Positions 1 to 9,323 of a stretch of 64,000 nt of DNA are shown piece by piece. Each line of letters begins with the position of its first letter. Positions within the stretch are counted from its first letter, which is position 1. The stretch comes from Mongoliibacter ruber (GTDB taxonomy: Bacteria > Bacteroidota > Bacteroidia > Cytophagales > Cyclobacteriaceae), in assembly GCF_003003005.1 (NCBI RefSeq), contig NZ_PVTR01000002.1, forward strand, positions 208,571 to 272,570. The letters are read 5' to 3'. A program made the translations under genes and the position numbers. The notes beneath the pieces are model-generated. The model was not told the origin of the DNA. It did no database searches and saw only the letters and a list, made by a program, of their open reading frames with translations.

Positions 1-537
1 ATTGTAACTGTAGTTTCCATTGTCAGTCACAGCGGAGTCAAAAAATGTATCTGTAAGATAAATAGCCATTTGACTCAAAAAACCAAAGTAAACTTCAAGT
101 GGAAAAAGCACCAATACAGACAGGATATTAAATATATCATGTAACACACCGGCAGAAAGGGCTTTTTTGAACTCATTTTTTTTCATGATAAATGAAAAAG
201 CCACCAAAGTACTTGTGATAGTGGTACCGATATTTGCTCCCATTACCAAGGGGACTGCCTGCTCAAGCCTCAAAGTACCCGCAGCTACTACTGCCACAAT
301 CATGGCTGTAACAGTAGAGCTGCTTTGAAATAAGGCAGTCATCAATAGTCCTATGAAAAGCCCTACGAATGGATTGTTGGTAGCCTGAAACAGCTGTTGG
401 ACAAATTGGTTGTTGAACTGAACCAATGAAACCGTCAGCATATCTATAGAGAGCATAAAAAGTAAAAATGCAAGAAGCATTTTAAATAAAGTAAAAACCT
501 TATTTGAAGAAGCGCTAGAATCTTGGATACTGCTCAT
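1..537 (-). CDS. Na/Pi cotransporter family protein, partial
   Basis: The reading frame is open from the ATG at 535-537 down to base 1, so the gene is cut by the window edge and only its first 179 codons are seen. The motifs QSSSTVTAMIVA and GANIGTTITSTLVA are the hallmark glutamine/serine-rich repeat of the NptA/PF02690 sodium-dependent phosphate cotransporters. The segment is strongly hydrophobic with several membrane spans. The family moves phosphate together with sodium across the inner membrane. It is divergent from the PiT-like gene at 867, which suggests a shared phosphate theme. The C-terminal half, where a PhoU-like domain may sit, is not visible. Confidence 0.9.
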   Translation of the reverse strand, partial: MSSIQDSSASSNKVFTLFKMLLAFLLFMLSIDMLTVSLVQFNNQFVQQLFQATNNPFVGLFIGLLMTALFQSSSTVTAMIVAVVAAGTLRLEQAVPLVMGANIGTTITSTLVAFSFIMKKNEFKKALSAGVLHDIFNILSVLVLFPLEVYFGFLSQMAIYLTDTFFDSAVTDNGNYSYN

Positions 538-826
538 TTATAGAAAAACCCCAAGCGGGGTCTCGAAATCTTTTAAAATTATTACAAAGTAAAAACAAGG
601 TTTACAATTTATGGGGGTTTTGATATGAAGATTTTGTTAACATTGACGAAGGAGTCTACGACTATTCTTTAATTTTGTAAAAATATACTCAATTTTGTCC
701 TCCATAAGTTCAATGTAAATTCTATATTAAGCTTACAATAAGAATTTGAAGCCTTTTTGAGTAAAACTTAATCAAGAAGAAAAGTCTATTAACAATTTCT
801 TAACATAGAAGCCAAATAATCTTCTT

Positions 827-834
827 TAAATTTG
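827..834 (+). promoter_or_regulatory. Bacteroidota-type -7 promoter element
   Basis: TAAATTTG matches the TAnnTTTG -7 consensus of Bacteroidota sigma-ABfr promoters. It lies 33 bp before the ATG at 867, giving a short leader. No clear TTG box is seen at -33. The rest of the 329-bp divergent gap 538-866 is AT-rich with no gene recognised. Confidence 0.45.
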
Positions 835-866
835 CACCGGATTAATTATCCGACACCTCATACCTT

Positions 867-1997
867 ATGGCCAAACTTAAAGACCAGAATATTAATCAGG
901 ATGCTTTGTCAAAAGTAGCCTACTCACTTTTTGATTTTACCAAAAAAGAAAAGTCATTTCTTGTAGTTATCTGCATTCTGATATCCATTGCAGGAGTGAT
1001 TACAGAATACACCTACTTATCCATGTGGTTTGGTTTTGGTCTTGCCGCCTATTCAGCAATTGCAAATGACAGTATACAGACGATAGGTACTTTTATAGCT
1101 TCCAATCACAGTAGAAAATGGTATTGGCTTTGGCTTTTTATGGGTCTGATTTTCGTTGGAACAGTCACTTACAGCTGGTTTACATACAATGGAGACGTCA
1201 GCTATCAAAGGCTACAGGTACCTGGTTTGGATAAGGCTCCCGAAAGCTTTGTTTTCCTTCAACTCGCGGCACCAATAGTCCTTTTGGTCATGACAAGGTT
1301 GAGAATGCCTGTGTCTACCACCTTTCTATTGCTTAATGTCTTTACCTATAAGGCGGGCACAATTGTAGATGTGGTAACCAAGAGTTTGTTTGGTTACGTA
1401 CTGGCATTTTTCATTGCTATTGTAGTCTGGTTTGCCGTAGAGAGACTTGTCAAAAATTTCCTAAAAGGAACGGCCCACCCAGCTTGGTACATTGCCCAAT
1501 GGATTACATCCGGTACCTTATGGTCCGTTTGGATCATGCAGGATGCAGCTAACATTGCCGTTTTCTTGCCTAGGCAATTGGATATTTGGGAGTTTGTTGG
1601 CTATGCCGGGTTCGTTTTCTTTGGTCTTGGTTTCCTTTTTTATCTCAAAGGCGATAGGATTCAAGGTATTGTCAATGAGAAAACCAAAGTAACTGATGTT
1701 AGAGCCGCTACTTTAGTTGATTTTGTTTACGCGATTATTTTGTTCTATTTCAAAATGCTCAATAACATCCCAATGAGTACTACTTGGGTATTTATTGGAC
1801 TTTTGGGAGGCAGGGAGTTGGCAATTGCTTTAGCAAAATCAAAAAAACTCTCTAAAAGAAAAGCCAGAATATATAGGGCCTATACATTGGCAAGAAAGGA
1901 TATTGTCAAAGCTGGAATCGGTTTGTTGGTTTCATTGATATTGGCCCTGATCATCAATGAGGGAATCCGAGAAGAGATATGGGCAATGTTCAAATAA
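867..1997 (+). CDS. PiT-like (inorganic phosphate transporter-like) membrane protein
   Basis: A polytopic inner-membrane protein of 376 residues with about ten hydrophobic segments. Two internal blocks look like a diverged inverted duplication. The N-terminal block has IANDSIQTIGTF (about residues 65-77) followed by MPVSTTFLLLN (about 147-157). The C-terminal block has FKMLNNIPMSTTWVFIGLL (about 297-316). The ND...GT and P-[IV/M]-STT motifs recall the duplicated signature of PiT phosphate permeases, although the usual GANDVAN is not conserved. The assignment is inference; an uncharacterised membrane family is the alternative. It lies divergent to a Na/Pi cotransporter, which supports a phosphate role. 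A terminator follows at 2019. Confidence 0.6.
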   Translation: MAKLKDQNINQDALSKVAYSLFDFTKKEKSFLVVICILISIAGVITEYTYLSMWFGFGLAAYSAIANDSIQTIGTFIASNHSRKWYWLWLFMGLIFVGTVTYSWFTYNGDVSYQRLQVPGLDKAPESFVFLQLAAPIVLLVMTRLRMPVSTTFLLLNVFTYKAGTIVDVVTKSLFGYVLAFFIAIVVWFAVERLVKNFLKGTAHPAWYIAQWITSGTLWSVWIMQDAANIAVFLPRQLDIWEFVGYAGFVFFGLGFLFYLKGDRIQGIVNEKTKVTDVRAATLVDFVYAIILFYFKMLNNIPMSTTWVFIGLLGGRELAIALAKSKKLSKRKARIYRAYTLARKDIVKAGIGLLVSLILALIINEGIREEIWAMFK

Positions 1998-2018
1998 CGA
2001 TCCTCATTTAAATTTATG

Positions 2019-2056
2019 TGGAGCAGGTTTTTTTGAAAAGCCTGCTCCATTTTTTT
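2019..2056 (+). terminator. Rho-independent terminator
   Basis: Nine-base perfect stem TGGAGCAGG / CCTGCTCCA with a 13-nt loop, followed by seven T. It closes the 867 gene and argues against reading tadA from any start upstream of 2071. Confidence 0.85.
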
Positions 2057-2070
2057 CAGTAATTTGCATC

Positions 2071-2514
2071 ATGGAAATATACACAGATGCATATTTTATG
2101 AATGAAGCCTTCAAACAGGCAAAAATAGCCTTTGAAGAAAATGAAATTCCAGTGGGCGCAGTTATCGTGTGCCGGAACAAAATCATAGCAAGAGCATACA
2201 ATCAGACAGAAAAGCTTACTGACGTGACAGCCCATGCTGAAATGCTGGCCATTACTTCCGCAGCAAATGCTCTTGGCTCAAAATATCTTACAGAATGTAA
2301 ATTGTATGTCACCTTGGAGCCCTGTATCATGTGTGCCGGAGCTTGTTTTTGGTCCCAACTTGGTGAGATACATTATGCTGCAGCTGATCCTAAAAGGGGT
2401 TTTTCAAATAATCCGGAAAAACTTCTGCATCCAAAAACAAAAGTTTCTTCGGGATTAATGGCTGAAGAATCGAAAAATTTGCTGGATTCCTTTTTTAAAA
2501 AGCTCAGAAATTAA
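2071..2514 (+). CDS. tadA: tRNA-specific adenosine deaminase TadA
   Basis: A cytidine/deoxycytidylate-deaminase-fold enzyme of 147 residues. In this family TadA converts the wobble adenosine-34 of tRNA-Arg(ACG) to inosine. The zinc and catalytic motifs HAE (TAHAEMLA) and PCIMCAG are intact, with the substrate-side motif NEIPVGAVIV upstream. The frame is open further upstream to 1957, but that stretch crosses the terminator at 2019-2056. The ATG at 2071 gives the usual N-terminus (MEIYTDAYFMNEAF); 2098 is a second possible start. Guanine deaminase-like members of the same superfamily are a less likely alternative. Confidence 0.9.
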   Translation: MEIYTDAYFMNEAFKQAKIAFEENEIPVGAVIVCRNKIIARAYNQTEKLTDVTAHAEMLAITSAANALGSKYLTECKLYVTLEPCIMCAGACFWSQLGEIHYAAADPKRGFSNNPEKLLHPKTKVSSGLMAEESKNLLDSFFKKLRN

Positions 2515-2618
2515 ATCCTTTTTGCATATCGTAGAACCATTTGAAAATAGAATTGGTTGAATAAACGTAAATTGATACGAGAATTATTTAAATGTTTCAT
2601 CATAAAACCCTTTTAAAA

Positions 2619-3224
2619 ATGGCTTTTGAACTACCAAAATTACCTTATGACTTTAATGCGCTAGAGCCGCATATCGATGCAAAAACTATGGAAATTCACC
2701 ATGGTAAGCACCACAATGGCTATGTAACCAACCTCAACAATGCAGTGGAAGGAACAGACATGGCTGGTAAGAGTATTGAAGATTTGATGAAAGTGGCTGG
2801 TTCTAACAATGCTGTAAGAAATAACGGCGGCGGACACTACAACCACAGTCTTTTTTGGGCTATTCTATCCCCTAACGGTGGTGGCAATCCGTCAGGCGAA
2901 TTGGCTTCTGCAATTGATGCAAAGTTTGGTTCGTTGGATGCTTTTAAAGAGGAATTCGCCAAAGCTGCAGCAACTAGATTCGGATCAGGTTGGGCTTGGC
3001 TTTGTGTAGATGAGAAAAAAGAACTTTGCGTTTGCTCTTCTCCAAATCAAGATAACCCTTTGATGGATGTAGCTGAATGTCCAGGTACTCCAATTTTAGG
3101 TTTGGACGTATGGGAACATGCTTATTATTTAAACTACCAAAACAGAAGACCAGATTATGTTTCTGCATTCTGGAATGTGGTTAATTGGGACGAAGTCAGC
3201 AAAAGATATGCTGCAGCCAAATAA
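2619..3224 (+). CDS. sodA: Superoxide dismutase, Fe/Mn family
   Basis: 201 residues, the normal length of the family; it dismutates superoxide in the cytoplasm. Metal ligands are visible in order: H in [10 protein letters not shown] in GHYNHSLFW, and D and H in LDVWEHAYY. Gly rather than Gln precedes the HYNH motif, and Gln appears in PNQDNPLM. Both are features of Mn-type enzymes, so manganese or cambialistic use is inferred. The frame opens at 2592, but the ATG at 2619 ([12 protein letters not shown]) gives the family N-terminus. A strong terminator follows. Confidence 0.95.
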   Translation: MAFELPKLPYDFNALEPHIDAKTMEIHHGKHHNGYVTNLNNAVEGTDMAGKSIEDLMKVAGSNNAVRNNGGGHYNHSLFWAILSPNGGGNPSGELASAIDAKFGSLDAFKEEFAKAAATRFGSGWAWLCVDEKKELCVCSSPNQDNPLMDVAECPGTPILGLDVWEHAYYLNYQNRRPDYVSAFWNVVNWDEVSKRYAAAK

Positions 3225-3248
3225 TCTTATTTGGATATAAAAACATAG

Positions 3249-3277
3249 ACCCCGGTTTTGCCGGGGTTTTTTGTTTT
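3249..3277 (+). terminator. Rho-independent terminator of sod
   Basis: Perfect stem ACCCCGG / CCGGGGT with a five-base loop and a following T-run, 25 bp after the sod stop codon. Confidence 0.9.
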
Positions 3278-3460
3278 TACCCAAACAATCTATAGAATAT
3301 GTATTCTTAGCGAACGGTAAAAGTGTTCGTTACCGATACACCTCCTAAATACTGTTTTTTTATATAGTTCTCTTTTTCAGTTGTTTAGCATGTTTTTTCT
3401 TCGATGGCACTAATTTTTCAAATGAGTTGGCACAATGACATGAATACTAAACCAACTATC

Positions 3461-5893
3461 ATGAAAACTTCAACCCAGATTTTTGCAGCCTTGTTCTTTT
3501 TCTTTTTAGGAATGAGCAATTTAGCCGCTAAGGATATCAGCATTATTACCGGTCAGGTGACGGATGAGAAAGGAGAAGCACTTCCTTTTGCCAATGTTGC
3601 CATATTTGAAGCCGGCACGGAAAAACTTCTGACAGGTACTGTTTCGGATGAAAATGGGAAATTTTCCATAGAAACCTCTCGTACAGGTCAGGTGCAATTG
3701 GTGATTTCATCAATAGGCTTTGAGACTTTTAGATCCGATGCATTTGAAATCCAATCAGGCACAAACAGAGATTTTGGTCAGCTAAAAGTAACAGAAGAAG
3801 CAAGCAACCTATCTGAAGTTACAGTAAGGGCTACAAGACCAGAAATCATTATTGAAGCGGATAAAACTACCGTGAACGTAGAAGGCACTGTGATGGCAGA
3901 AGGCAATACTGCTCTTGATGTAATCGCTCGCTCACCTGGCATATTCGTAGATCAGGACAATAATATTGTGCTAAACGGCAGATCAGGCGTAACTGTCATG
4001 ATCAATGACCGTCAAACTTACATGAGCGCCAGTGACCTCGCCAATTTCTTAAGGTCTATGCCAGCTGAGAATATCAAGAGTATTGAAATCATCAATAGCC
4101 CCACATCACGCTTTGACGCTGAAGGTGCTGCTGGAATCGTGAACATCAAGCTGAAGAAAAACAATATCGACGGGGTATTTGGAAATGTATCAGCCGGTGG
4201 AATGTATAATGGAATGTACAGCCCAAACACGGGGTTGAGCCTCAATATCAAAAAAGGCAAATGGACCAACACAGCAAGCTTCAACTACAATCAGTTCAAT
4301 TTTCAAAATGAACTCAATATCAACCGTGAATTCCAACTAGATGAAGGTATCTCCAGATTTGAGCAAGAGAGTCCCATTACTACGCACAATGAGAGTATGT
4401 TTTTGCAAGCTGGTTCAGATTACGAAATCAATGACAAGCACAGTGTAGGCATGAGTCTTCAGGCTTCCAAATACAATGGCAAGGATATCGGTAACTCGCT
4501 GACAAGAATAACCAACCCTGGCACTGAAGACCTTTTATTTATCAAATCAGACAATGAGAGCTTTACTCATAACAATAGGCTATTCGGTAACTTCCACTAC
4601 GTTGGGCTTTTGGATACACTAGGCACAAGATTATCTGCCGATATAGATTTCACCAAAATGGTACAGGACAGCGAAGCATTGTTGACCAACTCCAATTGGG
4701 TGAATGACAATCAGGACCAGTCTAACCTGGACTTTATCAAAACCATGAATGACATGGACTACAGGATTTTCACCGCAAAGGTCGACTTTGTAAAACCTTT
4801 CGGCAAAGGCAGAGTGCTGGAGACAGGTTTAAAAGGAAGCTGGGTGACTTCTGACAACAATCTGGATTTGAGTAGGGCCGTCGAGGAAGGACCATTTATC
4901 AATGATCCAAACAGCAATAAGTTTATTTACGAAGAGAATGTCTTGGCTGCGTATGCTTCTTACAAAAGCAGCTTTTCCGAAAAAGTGAGTTTCCAAGCTG
5001 GATTGAGGGGAGAATATTCTGATATCACCGGTACTTCGGTGACACTTGATCAGGTCAACAAACAAAATTACTTTGACTTATTCCCAAGTTTATTCTTATC
5101 TCATAAGGTGAGTAAGGATTACCAAATCAACTACAATGCGAATAGAAGGATCAGCAGACCAAACTATAGGCTTTTGAATCCATTCGTATTCTATATCGAT
5201 CCATTGACAACGGAGCAAGGAAATCCTCACCTGCGACCACAATACGCGCACAATTTCGAGATGAACCATGTATTGAAAGGTGCCTACCAATTTACCTTGG
5301 GATACGCATTGACCAACGATGTTTTCCAACAGATTTTCACCCAGGATGAAGAAACAAGAATGACTACCACCTTTACGGACAACCTGGACAGGTCACAAAA
5401 CTGGAACTTCAGGGCAATGATTCCCGTGGAGATCCGTCCTTGGTGGAATACCAGCAACATGCTACAAGTAACCCATTCACAATGGAAGTCTATGATCGGA
5501 GATGCTTTACTTGACGTGGCCCAGACCAACCTGACTTTGCGCACCCAGCATACATTCAACTTACCTCACGGATTCCGTGCAGAATTGATGGGCATGTATG
5601 TAGGTCCCGCTCAATATGGCCAAGCAACTATCAAAGGTTTCGGATGGGTGGACTTAGGAATTACCAAGCCATTGATGAAGGAAAAATTAACCTTGACAGT
5701 AAATGGCACTGACCTTTTCAGAAGTCAGATTATCAATGCAGACGTGCAATTTGATAAAATCAATACCCAATTCAGACAGTACAGAAATACGCAGGGCGTA
5801 AGGATAACACTTCGGTATAAATTTGCTCAAGGAGAAAGCTTTAGGGTTGCCAATAGAAGTGGAAGTACTGAAGAAAGAAGTAGACTGGACTAA
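3461..5893 (+). CDS. TonB-dependent receptor-like outer membrane beta-barrel protein
   Basis: About 810 residues. A signal peptide (MKTSTQIFAALFFFF...LAAKD) is followed by a carboxypeptidase-regulatory-like Ig domain (GQVTDEKGEALPFANVAIF, about residues 28-110). Next come a TonB plug (about 120-220, with NGRSGVTVMINDRQTYMS and IEIINSPTSRFDAEGAAGIVNIKLKK) and a large beta-barrel ending in aromatic-rich strands. This architecture belongs to the Bacteroidota outer-membrane receptors with an OMP_b-brl_3-type barrel; the ligand cannot be told. The frame is open from 3404, but the ATG at 3461 starts a clean signal peptide. It appears monocistronic. Confidence 0.85.
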   Translation: MKTSTQIFAALFFFFLGMSNLAAKDISIITGQVTDEKGEALPFANVAIFEAGTEKLLTGTVSDENGKFSIETSRTGQVQLVISSIGFETFRSDAFEIQSGTNRDFGQLKVTEEASNLSEVTVRATRPEIIIEADKTTVNVEGTVMAEGNTALDVIARSPGIFVDQDNNIVLNGRSGVTVMINDRQTYMSASDLANFLRSMPAENIKSIEIINSPTSRFDAEGAAGIVNIKLKKNNIDGVFGNVSAGGMYNGMYSPNTGLSLNIKKGKWTNTASFNYNQFNFQNELNINREFQLDEGISRFEQESPITTHNESMFLQAGSDYEINDKHSVGMSLQASKYNGKDIGNSLTRITNPGTEDLLFIKSDNESFTHNNRLFGNFHYVGLLDTLGTRLSADIDFTKMVQDSEALLTNSNWVNDNQDQSNLDFIKTMNDMDYRIFTAKVDFVKPFGKGRVLETGLKGSWVTSDNNLDLSRAVEEGPFINDPNSNKFIYEENVLAAYASYKSSFSEKVSFQAGLRGEYSDITGTSVTLDQVNKQNYFDLFPSLFLSHKVSKDYQINYNANRRISRPNYRLLNPFVFYIDPLTTEQGNPHLRPQYAHNFEMNHVLKGAYQFTLGYALTNDVFQQIFTQDEETRMTTTFTDNLDRSQNWNFRAMIPVEIRPWWNTSNMLQVTHSQWKSMIGDALLDVAQTNLTLRTQHTFNLPHGFRAELMGMYVGPAQYGQATIKGFGWVDLGITKPLMKEKLTLTVNGTDLFRSQIINADVQFDKINTQFRQYRNTQGVRITLRYKFAQGESFRVANRSGSTEERSRLD

Positions 5894-5942
5894 AACTTAA
5901 AACACCATCAACGGTGTCAAAGGATTATTTACAAGTCACTTT

Positions 5943-6078
5943 ATTTACCACAAAAGGAAACAAAAGTCACGAAGGTTTATGGATAACAGACATCCTCCAG
6001 AATAAAAATACCAATCCAAAATCTGTTAAAAATTCGCCTTCTCTTTTGTTTCTTTTTGTCACTTTTGTGCTTCGTGAA
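5943..6078. repeat. Dispersed intergenic repeat C, copy 1, with inverted ends
   Basis: The 344-bp gap 5894-6237 holds no convincing gene. A stretch beginning ATTTACCACAAAAGGAAAC and ending near TTTTGTCACTTTTGTG has imperfect inverted ends. It shares its end sequences and an internal ATCTGTTAAAAA with the inverse of 42701-42832. A 75-codon open frame across it (5914-6141) is judged spurious. Confidence 0.6.
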
Positions 6079-6237
6079 AAATCTGTAAGTGAGATTGGCA
6101 CAGCCCAATACTTAACAGATCAGTATAAAAAGGTTTTATAACCTGAGGGTTAAATAAAAATGGAGTATATGACTGCAGAAACTAGAGGTTTTTTAATAAT
6201 TTGTAATAGTTTTAATCTTTTTCAATAACCATCAACC

Positions 6238-7560
6238 ATGAAAAATCTCATCACATTTGTTATTTGCTTTGCTATTTGCTTATCTACCTTGATGGCTCAA
6301 TCCATCGATACTCAAAAACTTGATGCATACTTCGATTTGCTGGAGCAAAATGAAAAGCTTTCAGGTACTGTTGCCATCTCCGAAAAGGGAAAAGTAATCT
6401 ATACCAGAGGCTTTGGGTATGCAGACAAGCAAAGTAAAAGAAAACCAGATGAAAACACGAAATTCAGAATTGGCTCAATCTCCAAAATGTTTACTTCAGT
6501 CTTGGTTTTTCAGGCTATTGAAGAAAACAAACTAAGCCTAAATACAAAACTTGACCAGTTTTTCCCCGAAGTTCCAAATGCTTCTTCTATATCCATTGAT
6601 GACCTTTTGAGTCATAGAAGCGGTATTTTTAACCTAACCAATAGTCCAGAATACCTTACTTATCATACACAGGCCAAAACAAGAGAAGAGCTTTTGAAGA
6701 CCATAGCAGATTACGAGTCCATCTTCGAGCCAGGAACAAAAGCTGACTACAGCAATTCCAATTATTTGCTCTTGAGCTGGATATTAGAAGATGTATTTGA
6801 AAAACCATATACCGAAATGGTGGATATATACATTGCCAAACCTCTAGGTCTCAAAAACACCAAAGTAGGGACAAAAATTTTGGGCGATCAAAATGAAGCT
6901 TTTTCTTATAATTTGATTGGAAATTGGGAGCTATCGCAAGAAACCGATATGTCTATTCCCTTGGGTGCGGGTGCTATTGTTTCGACCCCTACTGATTTAT
7001 TGAAATTTTTACAAAGTCTTTTTGAACAACAATTGATTTCTGGTGAGAGTTTGGAGACCATGACAGATATCAGAGATGGTTTTGGCAGAGGCGCTTTAGT
7101 GATTCCATTCAAAGACAAAAAATCCTTTGGTCACACGGGAGGAATTGATGAATTTAGGTCCATGGCCAGTTACTTTCTAGAAGAGGATTTTGGATTCGCT
7201 ATGATTGCTAATGCACAGGATTATAACCCCAATGACGTAGCTTTATTTGTATTGAACAGCTATTTTGGAAATGATCCTGAATTACCCTCCTTTGAAGAAG
7301 TGAGTGTATCAGAAGAAGAATTGGACCAATTTATAGGAGAGTATGGGGCTGAAGGGTTCCCTTTAACCATTTCGGTCAAAAGAGAAGGCAAAAGACTAAT
7401 CGGGCAAGCGACCGGTCAGGGAGCATTTCCAATGCGATATGATGGGGAAAATACATTTTCCTTTGCGCAAGCTGGCTTGGTAATGGAGTTTTTCCCTGAA
7501 GATGATCTGATGGTCATGAAACAATCCGGAATGGAGTTCAAATTGACCAGAAATAAATAA
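6238..7560 (+). CDS. Secreted serine hydrolase, class C beta-lactamase family
   Basis: 440 residues with an N-terminal signal peptide cleaved near LSTLMAQS. The beta-lactamase/PBP fold motifs are present: SxxK as GSISKMF (about residue 81-84), YxN as YSNSNY (about 165), and GHTGG (about 298) in place of KTG. Such proteins are usually periplasmic D-aminopeptidases, esterases or carboxypeptidases rather than resistance enzymes. A C-terminal domain of about 90 residues (EEVSVSEEELDQFIGEYG...) resembles the lipocalin-like tail common in this family. It is a single gene ending at a bidirectional terminator. Confidence 0.9.
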   Translation: MKNLITFVICFAICLSTLMAQSIDTQKLDAYFDLLEQNEKLSGTVAISEKGKVIYTRGFGYADKQSKRKPDENTKFRIGSISKMFTSVLVFQAIEENKLSLNTKLDQFFPEVPNASSISIDDLLSHRSGIFNLTNSPEYLTYHTQAKTREELLKTIADYESIFEPGTKADYSNSNYLLLSWILEDVFEKPYTEMVDIYIAKPLGLKNTKVGTKILGDQNEAFSYNLIGNWELSQETDMSIPLGAGAIVSTPTDLLKFLQSLFEQQLISGESLETMTDIRDGFGRGALVIPFKDKKSFGHTGGIDEFRSMASYFLEEDFGFAMIANAQDYNPNDVALFVLNSYFGNDPELPSFEEVSVSEEELDQFIGEYGAEGFPLTISVKREGKRLIGQATGQGAFPMRYDGENTFSFAQAGLVMEFFPEDDLMVMKQSGMEFKLTRNK

Positions 7561-7585
7561 TATATTCTTCAGTTTTCAGGTAAAA

Positions 7586-7617
7586 AAGCCGAATCAAGCA
7601 AGGTTTGATTCGGCCTT
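7586..7617. terminator. Bidirectional terminator between convergent genes
   Basis: A ten-base stem GCCGAATCAA / TTGATTCGGC with A-rich and T-rich flanks on both sides. It can serve the 6238 gene and the Wzi-like gene reading from the other side. Confidence 0.8.
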
Positions 7618-7619
7618 CT

Positions 7620-9323
7620 TTATTTTAAAATATAGCTCACGCCTAAGGTAGCGACGAAATTTTTCCTGTCAAGCCCAGGCACAAAGTATTGATCGGGTTG
7701 GTTTTCTAAAAACCACATATAGTTTAGCGTATTGACATACTGGAAATTACCGTGAACCAAAAGGTTCCCAAACCTCCAATCAGCCACCAAGGAAGGCACC
7801 AAGTCTACATACTTGTTTCTCCAATCTTTGGATGCTTCGTATCTGAAATAATAAAAGTCATTGTTGTATACTATCCTTTCAAAGTGGAAGGCAATCCTGT
7901 TGAAATCTTTTACCCAACCGATTTCTATCCAGTTCACATTTGCAGCCGGACCATATCCCACACCCAGAACTTGGCCATTGTGGGTATAGCCATGTCTGAC
8001 ATGGTCGTGGATATACCAAGTATCAAGGTTGCGGATGGACTCACGTATGGTTTGTCCTGTTTGCGTCATTTCAGCACTGATTTGTAAGAAAGAGCCTTCT
8101 TTCCTCAATGGCATCAGGTTGGAAAATCCAAGTGTAAACCCTCTATTTCTTTCAGGAGTGATCAAAAATTCACTCATTCTTCTGCTATTGCCATTGGTGC
8201 CATATTCTCCATAAAATTCGAAATGACCTTCCTGACTGATCCATCTAAAAAAGCCTGAACTGAATTGTTGACGCTTGTCTCTGATTGGGTTTTCCACACT
8301 TGAGAAACCTTTTTGACCATTGAAAAACGGCACATAGTCGCCTAACCTGTCCATGTCCTGCCTGTACAAATGATTGGTTGCTGAGTAGCCCAAAAATAAA
8401 CCAGGTACCCACTTGGGTTGGTAACTCAAAATGATGCCTGAAAGATATCGCCCGTCCACACTCCGCTTTGGGATATGAACTGGATTGTTCTGAATGGTGT
8501 AGTCGGCGTGAGGAGGGAGAAATCTGGAACCATTCAAAAAGCCCGCTATCATTTGTCCTTCAAAATGTCCTACAGGAGTTTCTATAGGTTTTCTGGTGTT
8601 GGCTGTAAAATGCATAAACCCTTGCGCATTATTACTCAGAATCAGAGAATTTCTGCGGGAGGGACCCCACCAAAGGTTTTCAGTAGATACACCCACAGAG
8701 AAACCCTCCAAGTTGTACCTGATGCTCGATTGTCCTGGTAAAAATCTTACATAACGACTGGTTCCAAACCTTTCAGGTGTATCAATCCTATTCATGTATT
8801 CATAGTAAAAAAGAATAGTAGACTGATGTTCTATCGGAAATCCGGAGAAATCCCGGTTGGCGGCGATAAGAAGTTCAGGTTGAAACTGTATGCTAAGGCC
8901 ACCTTGTTCCAAGTAAATCCCACCTGATAAAACATGTTGAAATCCCCTATTGGGAATCATAGCCCCATTATTCAAGCCAAAAGGATATTCCGAATTGAAT
9001 TGAGTCCTATAGGTGAAAGGCATAGCCATAAGCGTTCCTTCATCATCTTGACCGTATTTTCTATGAAATGTAGAGGTATCAAAATCAGTAAAGGTACTGT
9101 CTAAATCAATCCCATTGTACCTTTGAAAAGCATCCATAGGATATAGTGGCCTTATGGCAAAAGAAGAACTCCCATCCAACTTTCCGAGAAGCTGCATCCT
9201 GCGCATATATTCCTCCAGTACAGGTGTATTTAAAGGCACCGTTTGACCAAATGCGCATACCGGACCAATAAGCAAAAAACTGAAAACAGCGATCTTTTTT
9301 AAAATAGAATCTAAGCTCCTCAT
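7620..9323 (-). CDS. Capsule assembly Wzi-family outer membrane protein
   Basis: 567 residues with a signal peptide (LKKIAVFSFLLIGPVCAFGQ). The mature part is rich in alternating aromatic beta-strand patterns and contains SVGVSTENLWWGPSRRNSLI, a segment typical of the Wzi/PF14052 barrel that anchors capsular polysaccharide at the outer membrane. The ATG at 9321-9323 overlaps the upstream lipoprotein gene stop by four bases (ATGA), so the two are translationally coupled. This makes 9323 better than the longer start at 9365. wecB, a sugar-nucleotide gene, sits just upstream in the opposite direction, consistent with surface polysaccharide work. Confidence 0.8.
   Translation of the reverse strand: MRSLDSILKKIAVFSFLLIGPVCAFGQTVPLNTPVLEEYMRRMQLLGKLDGSSSFAIRPLYPMDAFQRYNGIDLDSTFTDFDTSTFHRKYGQDDEGTLMAMPFTYRTQFNSEYPFGLNNGAMIPNRGFQHVLSGGIYLEQGGLSIQFQPELLIAANRDFSGFPIEHQSTILFYYEYMNRIDTPERFGTSRYVRFLPGQSSIRYNLEGFSVGVSTENLWWGPSRRNSLILSNNAQGFMHFTANTRKPIETPVGHFEGQMIAGFLNGSRFLPPHADYTIQNNPVHIPKRSVDGRYLSGIILSYQPKWVPGLFLGYSATNHLYRQDMDRLGDYVPFFNGQKGFSSVENPIRDKRQQFSSGFFRWISQEGHFEFYGEYGTNGNSRRMSEFLITPERNRGFTLGFSNLMPLRKEGSFLQISAEMTQTGQTIRESIRNLDTWYIHDHVRHGYTHNGQVLGVGYGPAANVNWIEIGWVKDFNRIAFHFERIVYNNDFYYFRYEASKDWRNKYVDLVPSLVADWRFGNLLVHGNFQYVNTLNYMWFLENQPDQYFVPGLDRKNFVATLGVSYILK

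Noticed and set aside
1957..2070. Upstream extension of tadA
   Set aside because: It overlaps the end of the previous gene and a strong terminator; the ATG at 2071 gives the normal N-terminus.
5914..6141. 75-codon open frame after the receptor gene
   Set aside because: It coincides with dispersed repeat C and its inverted ends, has no start context, and has no family-like sequence.
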